A DNA stretch of 5,873 bases from an uncultured Bacteroidales bacterium (lineage in GTDB: Bacteria > Bacteroidota > Bacteroidia > Bacteroidales > Muribaculaceae). The translations under genes and the position numbers were made by a program. Shown here one piece after another: positions 1 to 5,873 of this stretch (position 1 is the first letter of the stretch; each line of letters starts with the position of its first letter). Where the stretch lies: assembly GCA_900554845.1 (NCBI GenBank), contig USIY01000156.1, positions 1 to 5,873 on the forward strand, written 5' to 3'. A model generated the notes under the pieces. That model saw nothing but the letters and a program-made list of their open reading frames with translations, was not told the origin of the DNA and did not search any database.

Positions 1-704
1 GGGTGGAGGAGAAGATCATCCTCGACGACCAGGGCAACTACCTGATCACCGCCGAGACCATGTTCCGCACCATCGCCGCTTCCGCCGAAACTCCCGACCA
101 AAGCATAGCGACAACGGAGAACGAGACAGCAAAAGCCTCGCAATACATTCCGGACATCGCCGTATTCGCCCAATGGGGATTCAACACATCGGACCATATA
201 CGACTCTCCGCCATATACCGGTCCCTCTCCTACCGTGACCTGCTGACTTCCAAAAACCATATATCACCGGGATGGGGTCTTCAGCTGTCGTCAATATGGA
301 GTCCGTTTCGCCCGCTTACCCTTTACGGTACTGTCAACGGGGGCGCCGGATACGCAAGTCTCGGCGGAGACTGGCTGATGGGACAATACGATCTCGTCCC
401 CGACCAGGAGAAGCCCGGCAAAATGTACTCGCCATATGTTATAGGGGGATATTTCGGCGTTCAATACAACATCACCCCTTCGGTTTTTCTATCGGGCACC
501 TTCGGAGGCACACGCTACTGCCCTAAATATGCGATGGAAAAACATGAATACAAAGAGGGTCTCTATATGGCCGCCAATGTCTACTGGTACCTGACGCCGC
601 GCATCTCCTGCGGAGCCGAAATCGACCTGGGGCGCCGTAAAGACGCCGATGGAAGCACCCGATGGGCGCATAGGCTTAACGCGATGGCCCAATTCTCGTT
701 CTGA
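1..704 (+). CDS. DcaP-like trimeric outer-membrane porin, C-terminal part (5' end outside window)
   Basis: This is the C-terminal 234 or so residues of an outer-membrane beta-barrel protein. The frame is open to the left edge, so the GTG at base 3 is not a credible start and the N-terminus lies upstream. The fragment shows alternating aromatic/polar strands, many glycines, and a final Phe in the ending AQFSF, the usual C-terminal barrel signature recognised by the BAM machinery. The segments QYIPDIAVFAQW, GWGLQL, DLVPDQEKPGKM and the end pattern GRRKDADG...AHRLNAMAQFSF resemble, from memory, the Bacteroidetes proteins called DcaP family trimeric outer-membrane transporters. Such porins carry small solutes across the outer membrane; the substrate here cannot be read. 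A PorP/SprF identity was considered because those often precede OmpA-type genes, but the sequence does not fit. It is followed on the same strand, after 75 bp, by an OmpA-type lipoprotein gene. Confidence 0.75.
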   Translation, partial: VEEKIILDDQGNYLITAETMFRTIAASAETPDQSIATTENETAKASQYIPDIAVFAQWGFNTSDHIRLSAIYRSLSYRDLLTSKNHISPGWGLQLSSIWSPFRPLTLYGTVNGGAGYASLGGDWLMGQYDLVPDQEKPGKMYSPYVIGGYFGVQYNITPSVFLSGTFGGTRYCPKYAMEKHEYKEGLYMAANVYWYLTPRISCGAEIDLGRRKDADGSTRWAHRLNAMAQFSF

Positions 705-744
705 TTGCCGCAGCATGCTGAAATAAGGGGCTTCATATTCCGTT

Positions 745-778
745 AATTATTCGGACGGTACAGTCTGTCCGAATGATT
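745..778 (+). promoter_or_regulatory. Strong inverted repeat/hairpin abutting the start of the porE-like gene
   Basis: The arms 749-758 and 765-774 pair over 10 bp with one G-U, around the loop TACAGT (759-764). The outermost 8 bp, ATTCGGAC and GTCCGAAT, are a perfect inverted repeat. Four further pairs (745-748 with 775-778, one of them U-G) extend the stem to 14 bp, ending one base before the ATG at 780. No U-tract follows on either strand, so it is not a standard intrinsic terminator. It could be an mRNA structure limiting access to the start codon, an operator for a dimeric regulator, or a 3'-end-protecting stem for the upstream porin transcript. The structure is seen directly; the role is inference. 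Confidence 0.6.
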
Positions 779-779
779 T

Positions 780-2771
780 ATGAAGAAAGAGTCGGGATTC
801 ATCCTGCTGAACATATTTACACTGTTACTGCTGGCGTTCTCAATGACCGGATGCAAGACTCCGAAGCTTAAGACAGCCGACGAACAGTTTGCGCGCGGGG
901 AATACTTCAACGCCTCCAAGACTTACCGGGCGGTATACAACAAATTGAAGCCCAGGGAGGACAGGGAACTTCGTGGCCAGGTGGCGTATCAGCTCGCCAC
1001 TTGCTACCGGAAACTGAACATGGCCGCGAGGGCCACCGCAGCATATCAGAACGCCATCCGCTATGAATATCCCGATTCCATGGCTTTCTTCTATCTGGGG
1101 CGCTCGCTGCAGATGGAGGGGAAATATGGTCCCGCTATAGAGGCATACACTACATTTCTGGACTATGTTCCCGGCGACATGCTCGCAAAGGAGGGCATAA
1201 ACGGCTGCCGCAAAGCCATACGCCAAAAAGAATTGCCCAAAAGCCGCTACATAGTGAAGCAGGCCAAGATCTTCAATTCCCGACGCGCCGATTTCGCCCC
1301 GATGTATCTTGACAAGGATTTGAATACAATTTACTTCACCAGCAGCAACGAGAAAGCCACAGGCACCAACAAATCGGAGATCACCGGCACAAAAAATTCA
1401 GACGTCTTCTTCTCCACAAAGGATGAGAAAGGGAACTGGCAACGGCCCGAACCCGCCAACGGAGAACTCAATACAGAGGCCGACGAAGGAATTGTCTCCT
1501 TCAGTCCGGACGGACAGACAATGTATCTTACGATAGCGAAAGTAAGCCCCAACGCCGATTCATCGGTGGAGATCTTCACCTCCAAACGCAGCGACGCCAC
1601 ATGGTCGGCGCCGCAGAAATTCGAGATCATCAACGACACCATCTCGGCTCTGGGCCATCCTTCGGTGTCGCCCGACGGAACTTACCTTTATTTTACCAGC
1701 GACATGCCGGGAGGCTTCGGCGGCAAGGACATATGGCGCATCAATCTGAAGGACCGTACCGGAAGTCTGGAGAACCTCGGAGAACAGATCAACACACCCG
1801 GCGACGAGATGTTCCCCTATGCCCGCACGGACTCCACATTGTACTTCAGCAGCGACGGCCACCCGGGGTTCGGCGGTCTTGACTTGTTCCGCGCACGCCT
1901 CAACAGCACCGGTGACCGATGGAGCGTCGACAACATGGGAGTCCCTATGAACTCCCAGGGCGACGACTTCGGAATAACCTATGGTGAGGGTGAAAGCGGT
2001 TTCTTCAGTTCCAACCGAGGCGACGCACGCGGTTATGACCACATTTACAGCTTTGAGTATCCTGAAGTGAAAGTGACGATATCGGGATGGGTCGTCGACA
2101 AGGATGACGAACCGGTCCGTAACGCCATAATCCGCATCGTCGGTGACGACGGATCGAATCAGAAAGAAGTGGCTCGCGACGACGGCTCCTTCAAGTTCAG
2201 TCTCGAAAGAGGCGTGAAATACGTGATGATGGCAGGAGCCAAAGGTTATCTTAACGTAAAACAGGAATTCGAGAGCGACATTGCCGAGGAGGATCAGGAC
2301 TACGGGATTGACTTCGTGCTGGCGGCCGTCTACAAGCCTCAGGTGGTGGAGAATATTTTCTATGATTTCGACAAGGCCACCCTACGTCCGGAGTCCAAGA
2401 CAGCGCTCGACGAGATGGCGCAGATGCTCCGCGACAATCCCGGCGTCACCATCGAGATGGGATCGCACACCGACCGTGTGGGGACAGAAGAGTATAATGA
2501 ACGACTGTCTGAACGCCGTGCCAAATCGGTCGTGGACTATCTGATCGAAGCCGGGATATCCCCGGAACGCCTCACGTGGAAGGGATACGGCGAGACTGTC
2601 CCCAAGACCGTCACCAAGCGAATCAACAAGGAATATCCCCAATTCCCCGAGGGAACAGTGCTGTCCGAGGAGTTCATAGAGACCCTTGACGATGAAAACA
2701 AAGCGGCGGCTGATCAAATCAACCGCCGTACGGAATTCCAGGTCACCTCTCTGGATTTCAATGCCTGGTGA
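780..2771 (+). CDS. porE: PorE-like outer-membrane lipoprotein: TPR, PD40 beta-propeller, carboxypeptidase-regulatory and OmpA domains
   Basis: This 663-residue lipoprotein has the same domain order as PorE (PG1058) of Porphyromonas gingivalis, a peptidoglycan-binding component of the type IX secretion system. Residues 1-25 are a lipoprotein signal ending in the lipobox SMTGC, with Cys25 as the lipidated residue. TPR-like helices span about 32-150. Five PD40/WD40-like repeats span about 170-425 (for example FSPDGQTMYL and VSPDGTYLYFTSD). A carboxypeptidase-regulatory-like beta-sandwich lies at about 431-515. The OmpA C-terminal domain runs from 525 to 656. Asp565 (HTD) and Arg580 (ERRA) are spaced as the peptidoglycan-binding pair of OmpA, so it probably tethers an outer-membrane complex to the cell wall. 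The start is firm: an in-frame TGA lies at 774-776, and the signal peptide begins at this ATG. No Shine-Dalgarno sequence is visible. OmpA/PD40 paralogues exist in Bacteroidetes without type IX secretion, so family membership is surer than that role. Confidence 0.82.
   Translation: MKKESGFILLNIFTLLLLAFSMTGCKTPKLKTADEQFARGEYFNASKTYRAVYNKLKPREDRELRGQVAYQLATCYRKLNMAARATAAYQNAIRYEYPDSMAFFYLGRSLQMEGKYGPAIEAYTTFLDYVPGDMLAKEGINGCRKAIRQKELPKSRYIVKQAKIFNSRRADFAPMYLDKDLNTIYFTSSNEKATGTNKSEITGTKNSDVFFSTKDEKGNWQRPEPANGELNTEADEGIVSFSPDGQTMYLTIAKVSPNADSSVEIFTSKRSDATWSAPQKFEIINDTISALGHPSVSPDGTYLYFTSDMPGGFGGKDIWRINLKDRTGSLENLGEQINTPGDEMFPYARTDSTLYFSSDGHPGFGGLDLFRARLNSTGDRWSVDNMGVPMNSQGDDFGITYGEGESGFFSSNRGDARGYDHIYSFEYPEVKVTISGWVVDKDDEPVRNAIIRIVGDDGSNQKEVARDDGSFKFSLERGVKYVMMAGAKGYLNVKQEFESDIAEEDQDYGIDFVLAAVYKPQVVENIFYDFDKATLRPESKTALDEMAQMLRDNPGVTIEMGSHTDRVGTEEYNERLSERRAKSVVDYLIEAGISPERLTWKGYGETVPKTVTKRINKEYPQFPEGTVLSEEFIETLDDENKAAADQINRRTEFQVTSLDFNAW
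2694..2728 (-). terminator. Probable intrinsic terminator of the gltX-waaA-hpt-adk operon, inside the porE-like coding end
   Basis: Read on the minus strand, CGGCGGUUGA (2728-2719), the loop UUUGA (2718-2714) and UCAGCCGCCG (2713-2704) form a 10-bp GC-rich stem with one U-G pair. It is followed at once by CUUUGUUUUC (2703-2694). That is a good rho-independent terminator shape, starting 43 bases past the adk stop codon. On the plus strand the U-G pair becomes a C-A mismatch and no U-tract follows, so the signal points only to the minus-strand operon. The same bases encode residues 642-650 of the lipoprotein, including its conserved NRR motif. The structure is seen directly; termination is inferred. 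Confidence 0.6.
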
Positions 2772-3371
2772 TCATCTCTCACCCGTCACCTTGTCCAGCT
2801 TGTCGGATATGGATTTGAAAATATCGTCCACCACACCCATGCCGTCGATGGCGAGGTACTTTCCTTCTTTGTTGTAATACTCGCGCAGGGGATGCGTCTG
2901 CTCATGATAGACCTTCAGACGGTTCTTGATGGTCTCGGGATTGTCGTCGGCTCGGCCGGTGTCCTTACCGCGCTTGATCATACGGTCCACCAGTTCTTCC
3001 TCGGGCACTTCGAGGCCCACTACGGCATGCAGATCCGTGCCGCGCTTTTTCAGCAATTCCTTCAGAGCCTCGGCCTGAGGGATAGTGCGCGGGAAACCGT
3101 CGAACACCACTCCGCGTTTGCCCTTGGCCTCGCGCTCCAGCGTGTCGTCGAGAATCTGGATCATCAAGTCATCGGGAATCAGCTGTCCCTTCGAAATGAA
3201 GGCGTCGGCCGTACGGCCCAGTTCGGTGCCGCGCCGTATATGGTCGCGGAGCAACTCTCCCGTTGAAATATGGTACAGCCCGTATTTATCGATCAACCGC
3301 GCCGACTGGGTGCCCTTGCCGGAACCCGGTGCACCGAAAATCACAATGTTGAGATGTTTGTCTTCTGCCAT
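2772..3371 (-). CDS. adk: Adenylate kinase, short-LID form
   Basis: Adenylate kinase catalyses the reversible reaction ATP + AMP = 2 ADP in the cytoplasm and keeps the adenylate pool balanced. The 199-residue protein has the P-loop GAPGSGKGT at 13-21, the AMP-binding segment ISTGELLR around 35-42, the signature DGFPRTIPQAEAL at 91-103, and catalytic arginines in RGKDTGRADDN (134-144) and at Arg151. The LID is the short type, without the roughly 27-residue insertion of E. coli Adk, as is normal in Bacteroidales. A few extra residues (MAEDKH) precede the first beta-strand LNIVIFG compared with Bacteroides Adk as I recall it. The start follows the hpt stop by a single base, giving TGAAATG, and has a perfect AAGGAGGA six to seven bases upstream. 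Its stop codon abuts that of the convergent lipoprotein gene. hpt-adk pairing is familiar in Bacteroidales, where I would expect obgE next; it is absent here. Confidence 0.97.
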   Translation of the reverse strand: MAEDKHLNIVIFGAPGSGKGTQSARLIDKYGLYHISTGELLRDHIRRGTELGRTADAFISKGQLIPDDLMIQILDDTLEREAKGKRGVVFDGFPRTIPQAEALKELLKKRGTDLHAVVGLEVPEEELVDRMIKRGKDTGRADDNPETIKNRLKVYHEQTHPLREYYNKEGKYLAIDGMGVVDDIFKSISDKLDKVTGER

Positions 3372-3372
3372 T

Positions 3373-3918
3373 TCAGTCCTCCTTAATCACATATATGTCC
3401 TTAAGGTTACGCACCTTGCCGTCCAGGTCAAGGCCATAGCCTATTATAAATTTGGGTTCGATGTCGAATGCCACATAATCAGGTTTGAAACCGGTCTTTG
3501 AACTTACCGGTTTATGGAGCAATGTGGCGAAACGTATGCTTCTGGGATTGCGTTTCCTAAGGTCGTTCACCATCATGGAGGCCGTCAGGCCGGTGTCGAC
3601 TATATCCTCTATGATCACGACGTCACGGCCCGCGATATCCTCGGTGAGGCCCATCACCTCCTTGACCTTCCCCGTGGAACTGGTGCCTTCGTAACTTTTG
3701 TAACGCACAAACGTGATCTGTGAGTCATTGATTCCGCACTCGCGTATCAGGTCGGCGGCGAACATGAAAGCGCCGTTAAGCACACAAATGAACAGCGGGG
3801 CCCTGCCCTGAAGGTCCGCGCGAATTTCATCGGCCACTCTTTTGACCTGCTCCTGAATTTTGTCTCGCGTGATGAACGGCACGAATGTAAGCCCGTCCAC
3901 GGTTATTTGATTGTCCAT
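3373..3918 (-). CDS. hpt: Hypoxanthine phosphoribosyltransferase
   Basis: This purine-salvage enzyme transfers the phosphoribosyl group of PRPP to hypoxanthine, and usually guanine, giving IMP or GMP in the cytoplasm. The protein has 181 residues, the normal length for the bacterial family. The PRPP-binding motif VVIIEDIVDTGLTA is at 100-113, with the acidic pair Glu104-Asp105. The flexible catalytic loop KSYEGTSSTGKV is at 74-85. The purine-contacting Lys136 lies in LLHKPV, and Asp164 and Arg170 in GYGLDLDGKVRNL match the metal/pyrophosphate end of the active site. The start at 3918 gives a family-typical N-terminus; the 24-bp gap to waaA upstream is A/T-rich with no Shine-Dalgarno sequence, as is common in this phylum. 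The last codons, for Lys-Glu-Asp, double as the adk ribosome-binding site. Together with adk it links base salvage to adenylate interconversion. Confidence 0.96.
   Translation of the reverse strand: MDNQITVDGLTFVPFITRDKIQEQVKRVADEIRADLQGRAPLFICVLNGAFMFAADLIRECGINDSQITFVRYKSYEGTSSTGKVKEVMGLTEDIAGRDVVIIEDIVDTGLTASMMVNDLRKRNPRSIRFATLLHKPVSSKTGFKPDYVAFDIEPKFIIGYGLDLDGKVRNLKDIYVIKED
3377..3384 (-). promoter_or_regulatory. Perfect Shine-Dalgarno sequence for adk within the 3' end of hpt
   Basis: The minus strand reads AAGGAGGA here, followed by CTGAA and the adk ATG, so AAGGAGG stands six bases from the start codon. It encodes the final Lys-Glu-Asp of hpt. The other starts visible in the window (porE-like, hpt, and the first ATG of waaA) have no comparable purine tract. 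Bacteroidetes ribosomes rely little on the anti-Shine-Dalgarno sequence, so its functional weight is uncertain. Confidence 0.55.
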
Positions 3919-3942
3919 GCCAATTATATTTATTGGAATCGT

Positions 3943-5274
3943 TTAATTCTTTCTCCTCTCCTTATCGGCCTCTTGCTGAAAGATGGCTTCATAGACCTTG
4001 TCGGTCGCGCCGAGTTTCGACTTGATGTACTGTTCCGACCAATTGCCGCGTTTCTTTCTCTCGGCTTCGTCAAAAAAGAGTTTGTCGGCCGCGGCCTCGA
4101 ACGTGTCGCGGCCTGTTATCGGCAGTCCACATCCCACTTTGGCCATTTCGTTCGCCTCTATGAATTTATGATGGTTGGGACCGTAAATCACCGGCACGCC
4201 GTAAACGGCGGGTTCGTTTATATTATGTATTCCCACACCGAATCCACCGCCCACATAGGCCACGTCGCAATATGCATAGGCACTGCTCAATAGCCCGAAA
4301 CAGTCTATCACCAGCACCTGCTTTCCCTTCCAGGCATCGGGATTCTCCTTCAGCTCGCTCATCAGGACCGCTCCCTTTTCGAAACGTTCCTTCAGCCGCT
4401 CCAGGCGCTCGGCGTCGAACTCATGGGGAGCAATCACAAGTCTCACTTCCGGATGCGCGTTGATCCATGGCGCGTACACGTCCTCGTCAAGAGGCCATGA
4501 ACTTCCCGCCATCATCACCACAGGACGTTTCCCTTCCACAGGCGCGGTAAAGGCCTCAAGTTCCGGAATGGGCTTACGGGTGGCACGGATATTGGCCACC
4601 TGGTCAAAACGTGTGTCGCCCGTCACCTCCACATTGTCTATGCCGATACCATGCAAGAGTGCGCGGCTCTCCTCGTTCTGAACGAATATCCGCTTGAACC
4701 AACGCAACCAGCTCCCGTACCAGCTGAAAGACTTCTTGAAGAACTTCTGATCCGGCCGGAAAACCGCGCTGATCAGATATGTCGGGATATTGCGGTCCGA
4801 CAGCTCCGAAAGATAATTCCGCCAGATTTCATATTTTACGAAAATAGCCATCTCCGGCTTGACCCTGTCCAAAAAACGGTGAACCCGCAACGGAGTGTCA
4901 AACGGAAGATAGCAAACGCAGTCCACTCCGGAGTAATTCTTTCGAACCTCATACCCGGAGGGAGAAAAGAAAGTCAGCAATATCTTATATTCCGGATTAT
5001 TACGACGGATTTTTTCAATCAGGGGGCGCCCCTGCTCAAATTCACCGAGGCTCGCCGCATGCACCCACACAATTCTGTCGCCCTCCTTTATGCGTGAATT
5101 GACTATTCTGAGCACTTCATGCTGACCGCTGTCGAGCAAATGGGCCTTATGATTTCCCAATCCTGCCACGGCCACTCCCATACGATAGAGAGCTATACCC
5201 GCGGAATAAACGGGCATCTCAAGTCCCTTGCGTACCCAATCGGCGCTTATTTTCCGGAAGTTGCTTAAACTCAT
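3943..5274 (-). CDS. waaA: 3-deoxy-D-manno-octulosonic acid (Kdo) transferase
   Basis: WaaA transfers Kdo from CMP-Kdo to the lipid A precursor at the inner face of the cytoplasmic membrane, the first step in building the LPS inner core. The 443-residue protein has the GT30 N-terminal motif WVHAASLGEFEQ (70-81), with probable catalytic base Glu78. It also has FVKYEIW (145-151), GDTRFD (219-224), GSSWPLDE (257-264) and the CMP-Kdo-binding end VGGGFGVGIHNINEPA (341-356). A hydrophobic stretch at about 20-40 would be the membrane anchor. The first ATG overlaps the gltX stop in ATGA, favouring translational coupling. The second Met (residue 20, base 5217), which begins MPVYSAGIALYRMG, looks more like the family's usual N-terminus and has AAGGGA upstream, so the 19-residue leader is uncertain. 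The number of Kdo residues added cannot be read from the sequence. Confidence 0.95.
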   Translation of the reverse strand: MSLSNFRKISADWVRKGLEMPVYSAGIALYRMGVAVAGLGNHKAHLLDSGQHEVLRIVNSRIKEGDRIVWVHAASLGEFEQGRPLIEKIRRNNPEYKILLTFFSPSGYEVRKNYSGVDCVCYLPFDTPLRVHRFLDRVKPEMAIFVKYEIWRNYLSELSDRNIPTYLISAVFRPDQKFFKKSFSWYGSWLRWFKRIFVQNEESRALLHGIGIDNVEVTGDTRFDQVANIRATRKPIPELEAFTAPVEGKRPVVMMAGSSWPLDEDVYAPWINAHPEVRLVIAPHEFDAERLERLKERFEKGAVLMSELKENPDAWKGKQVLVIDCFGLLSSAYAYCDVAYVGGGFGVGIHNINEPAVYGVPVIYGPNHHKFIEANEMAKVGCGLPITGRDTFEAAADKLFFDEAERKKRGNWSEQYIKSKLGATDKVYEAIFQQEADKERRKN

Positions 5275-5873
5275 ATTTTTTCAATGGCCCTACGGACGCG
5301 GCGGACAACCTCCTCCTTGGGCATAAGCTCGGTAATGTCAAACATGTGCGGTCCCCGGCAAGCACCCACAACTGCAAGGCGGAAGGCATTCATCACATTG
5401 CCTAAATGATAACCTTTGGAAGAGATCCAGTCCAGAACTATTTTCTCGGCATTGGCCGAACTCATGTCGTCTATGTCCTCAAGGACACCGATCAGTTCCT
5501 CCATAATCGCGGGAGTTTCGGCGTTCCAGCGTTTCTTCACATCTTTCTCCGCGTACCCCTCGGGAGCCACAAAGAAGAAGGAGCCCTGTTCCCATAGTTC
5601 CGGAATAAGATTCACACGTCCCTTTACCATCCCGATCGCCTTGGCTATATATTCATCGGAATAGCCGCTCGCGCCGTGCTCCTGAAGAATCGGTTTGAAC
5701 AGCTCGGCCAATTCGGCGTCATCCTTTCGCATGATATACTCATGGTTGAACCATTCACCCTTCTTGAAGTCGAATTTGGCGCCGGCTTTGCTGCAATGGT
5801 CGAAGCTGAATTTCCGAATCAACTCGTCTATGCTCATAAGCTCGGAATCATCGCCGGGATTCCATCCTAAAAG
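5271..5873 (-). CDS. gltX: Glutamyl-tRNA synthetase, C-terminal part (5' end outside window)
   Basis: This class I aminoacyl-tRNA synthetase charges tRNA-Glu with glutamate. Only the last 200 residues of an enzyme usually near 500 are present. The frame stays open to the right edge, where LLGWNPGDD is read; this segment normally follows soon after the KMSKR loop, so the Rossmann catalytic core lies outside. What remains is the stem-contact region (ELMSIDELI, FDFKKGEWFNHEYI) and the helical anticodon-binding domain, ending in GPHMFDITELMPKEEVVRRVRRAIEKI-type sequence with the expected family finish. The ATG at 5837 is internal and not the start. The stop overlaps the waaA start by four bases (ATGA), so the two are probably translationally coupled. 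gltX heads the part of the operon visible here; its promoter is not in the window. Confidence 0.95.
   Translation of the reverse strand, partial: LLGWNPGDDSELMSIDELIRKFSFDHCSKAGAKFDFKKGEWFNHEYIMRKDDAELAELFKPILQEHGASGYSDEYIAKAIGMVKGRVNLIPELWEQGSFFFVAPEGYAEKDVKKRWNAETPAIMEELIGVLEDIDDMSSANAEKIVLDWISSKGYHLGNVMNAFRLAVVGACRGPHMFDITELMPKEEVVRRVRRAIEKI

Noticed and set aside
1..704. PorP/SprF-type type IX protein next to an OmpA-type gene
   Set aside because: The barrel sequence and C-terminal pattern fit the DcaP-like porins rather than PorP/SprF.
711..720. Perfect 10-bp palindrome CAGCATGCTG just after the porin stop codon
   Set aside because: A palindrome of this length is expected a few times by chance in a window of this size; it has no loop, no U-tract and does not extend.
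840..2717. Long open frames on the minus strand opposite the porE-like gene (for example 1560-2042)
   Set aside because: They have no recognisable domain and are explained as shadows of a G+C-rich coding gene on the plus strand.
2767..2783. GGTGA...TCACC stem at the convergent stop codons as a bidirectional terminator
   Set aside because: Only 5 bp with a seven-base loop, and no U-tract on either side.
3919..3942. Possible promoter in the waaA-hpt gap: TATAATTG on the minus strand resembles the Bacteroides -7 box TAnnTTTG
   Set aside because: It has a mismatch, lies almost on the hpt start codon, and has no convincing -33 element; a 5-bp inverted repeat CCAAT/ATTGG there is also too weak to claim.
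2892..5870. Plus-strand open frames opposite adk, hpt, waaA and gltX (for example 4651-5097)
   Set aside because: They lie wholly inside confidently identified minus-strand genes and show no family features of their own.

Overview
The window looks like ordinary core chromosome of a Bacteroidales bacterium. Every protein reads as a Bacteroidetes family member: a DcaP-like outer-membrane porin, a PorE-type TPR/beta-propeller/OmpA lipoprotein, a short-LID adenylate kinase, and a gltX-waaA pair. Most starts lack a Shine-Dalgarno sequence, as is usual in this phylum. The base composition is fairly G+C-rich for the order, which would fit a Muribaculaceae-like gut lineage, but that placement is a guess. 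I see no mobile element, CRISPR array, tRNA or rRNA.

Left half, plus strand (1-2771): the 3' part of an outer-membrane porin gene is followed by a 75-bp gap and then a complete 663-residue lipoprotein gene, most like porE of the type IX secretion system. The gap holds a strong 14-bp hairpin ending one base before the lipoprotein start codon. Both products belong to the outer membrane: the first as a beta barrel, the second as a lipoprotein gripping peptidoglycan.

Right half, minus strand (5873-2772): four tightly packed housekeeping genes read in the order gltX (3' part), waaA, hpt, adk. The junctions are a 4-base ATGA overlap, a 24-bp gap and a 1-bp gap, so this is very probably one operon. 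It joins glutamyl-tRNA charging, Kdo addition to lipid A, purine salvage and adenylate balance. adk is the only gene here with a perfect Shine-Dalgarno sequence, and that sequence is written into the last codons of hpt.

The two transcription units converge with no space: the stop codons of the lipoprotein gene and adk abut in the palindrome TGATCA. The only good intrinsic terminator I find for the minus-strand operon lies inside the coding end of the lipoprotein gene, antisense to its conserved NRR motif. I do not see an undescribed biological system; the points of interest are compact regulatory features at the gene borders.
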